Source: Chloroflexota bacterium | GTDB lineage: Bacteria > Chloroflexota > Limnocylindria > Limnocylindrales > CSP1-4 | DNA length: 5,386 nt | Reading direction: 5' to 3' | NCBI GenBank assembly: GCA_021801545.1 | Contig: JAJYXX010000113.1 | Coordinates: 1-5,386 of the forward strand | Shown here: positions 5,240 to 5,386 of the stretch, in pieces | Numbering within the stretch: position 1 is the stretch's first letter | How the letters are laid out: each line of letters starts with the position of its first letter | Translations under genes and position numbers: made by a program | The notes under the pieces: generated by a model | Databases searched by the model: none | What the model was told of the DNA's origin: nothing | Seen by the model: only the letters and a program-made list of their open reading frames with translations

Positions 5240-5386
5240 ATGAGCTCGGTACCTGGGCACACCTTGATCCGAATCGGGCAGGCGGCGGAGATCCTCGGTG
5301 TCTCGGTCGAGACGATCCGGCGCTGGGAGTCCGATGGGCGCCTGCCGGTCAGCCGGTCCGCCGGCGGGCAGCGCCAGGTCGCGCTC
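5240..5386 (+). CDS. MerR/BldC-type helix-turn-helix regulator, N-terminal part (3' truncated)
   Basis: An open frame of 49 codons runs from the ATG at 5240 off the end of the window. Residues 10-49 read as a winged helix-turn-helix of the MerR/HTH_17 class: IRIGQAAEILGVSVETIRRWESDGRLP (10-36) is the helix-turn-helix with the typical 'TxRRWxxxGxLP' recognition helix, and SRSAGGQRQV (38-47) is the start of the wing (compare 'RTxGGHRRF' in MerR relatives). Such domains occur in MerR activators, BldC-like single-domain proteins, excisionases and HTH proteins fused to a molybdate-binding TOBE domain; the missing C-terminus would decide. It starts a separate transcription unit after a 112-nt gap, with its own -10 box and phased repeats upstream, so autoregulation is plausible. 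DNA-binding role is firm; subfamily and target are not. Confidence 0.75.
   Translation, partial: MSSVPGHTLIRIGQAAEILGVSVETIRRWESDGRLPVSRSAGGQRQVAL

Noticed and set aside
4279..5262. Long open frame on the - strand (about 327 codons) antisense to arsC and sixA
   Set aside because: It mirrors two well-supported + strand genes, is rich in Arg/Gly/Pro, and includes the translated tandem repeats rather than a recognisable fold.
1..5386. Window length equals that of the phage phiX174 genome
   Set aside because: The sequence codes for a bacterial Pst operon and shares no recognisable gene with that phage; the length is coincidental.
1..5386. CRISPR array, tRNA, rRNA, insertion sequence or prophage signals
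   Set aside because: No regularly spaced repeats, no cloverleaf or rRNA stretches, no transposase or terminal inverted repeats were seen; the DNA is almost fully occupied by operon genes.

Overview
The window is a compact, GC-rich bacterial chromosomal segment. It carries most of a high-affinity phosphate uptake operon, read entirely on the + strand. The order is pstS (3' end only), pstC, pstA, pstB, phoU, a thioredoxin-type arsenate reductase (arsC) and a SixA-like histidine phosphatase. After a 112-nt intergenic region the 5' end of a MerR/BldC-type DNA-binding regulator runs off the window. The third codon position is strongly G/C, GTG starts are frequent, and one promoter sits almost on top of its start codon (near-leaderless). 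These traits fit a high-GC lineage such as Chloroflexota or Actinomycetota, but nothing here fixes the taxon.

Layout: 1-352 is the C-terminal lobe of PstS. 353-485 holds a perfect 13-bp hairpin and a six-codon mini-ORF whose stop overlaps the pstC start. 486-1475 is pstC. 1472-1501 is a nine-codon mini-ORF bridging pstC and pstA through two 4-nt overlaps. 1498-2385 is pstA, 2400-3266 is pstB, 3287-4033 is phoU, 4030-4629 is arsC and 4648-5127 is sixA. 5128-5239 holds a 16-bp tandem repeat, three copies of a 9-mer and a -10 box. 5240-5386 is the regulator fragment.

How the genes work together: PstS captures phosphate outside the cell, PstC and PstA form the membrane channel, and PstB dimers power import with ATP. 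PhoU reports transporter state to phosphate signalling and restrains uptake. Arsenate is a phosphate mimic that can enter through phosphate transporters, so an arsenate reductase in the same transcript is sensible, although no arsenite exporter is visible here. SixA-type enzymes remove phosphate from phosphohistidine; its target here is unknown. Junctions are tight (4-nt overlaps, or gaps of 33 nt or less), which suggests one transcript with translational coupling.

The gene content is a largely conventional Pst-PhoU operon. The less ordinary signals are at the junctions: a hairpin joining the end of pstB to the phoU ribosome binding site, two mini-ORF relays with a shared start-site motif in front of the two permease genes, a heptad-coding minisatellite in the arsC tail, and helically phased repeats next to a near-leaderless promoter for the regulator. 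I see no convincing wholly new system.
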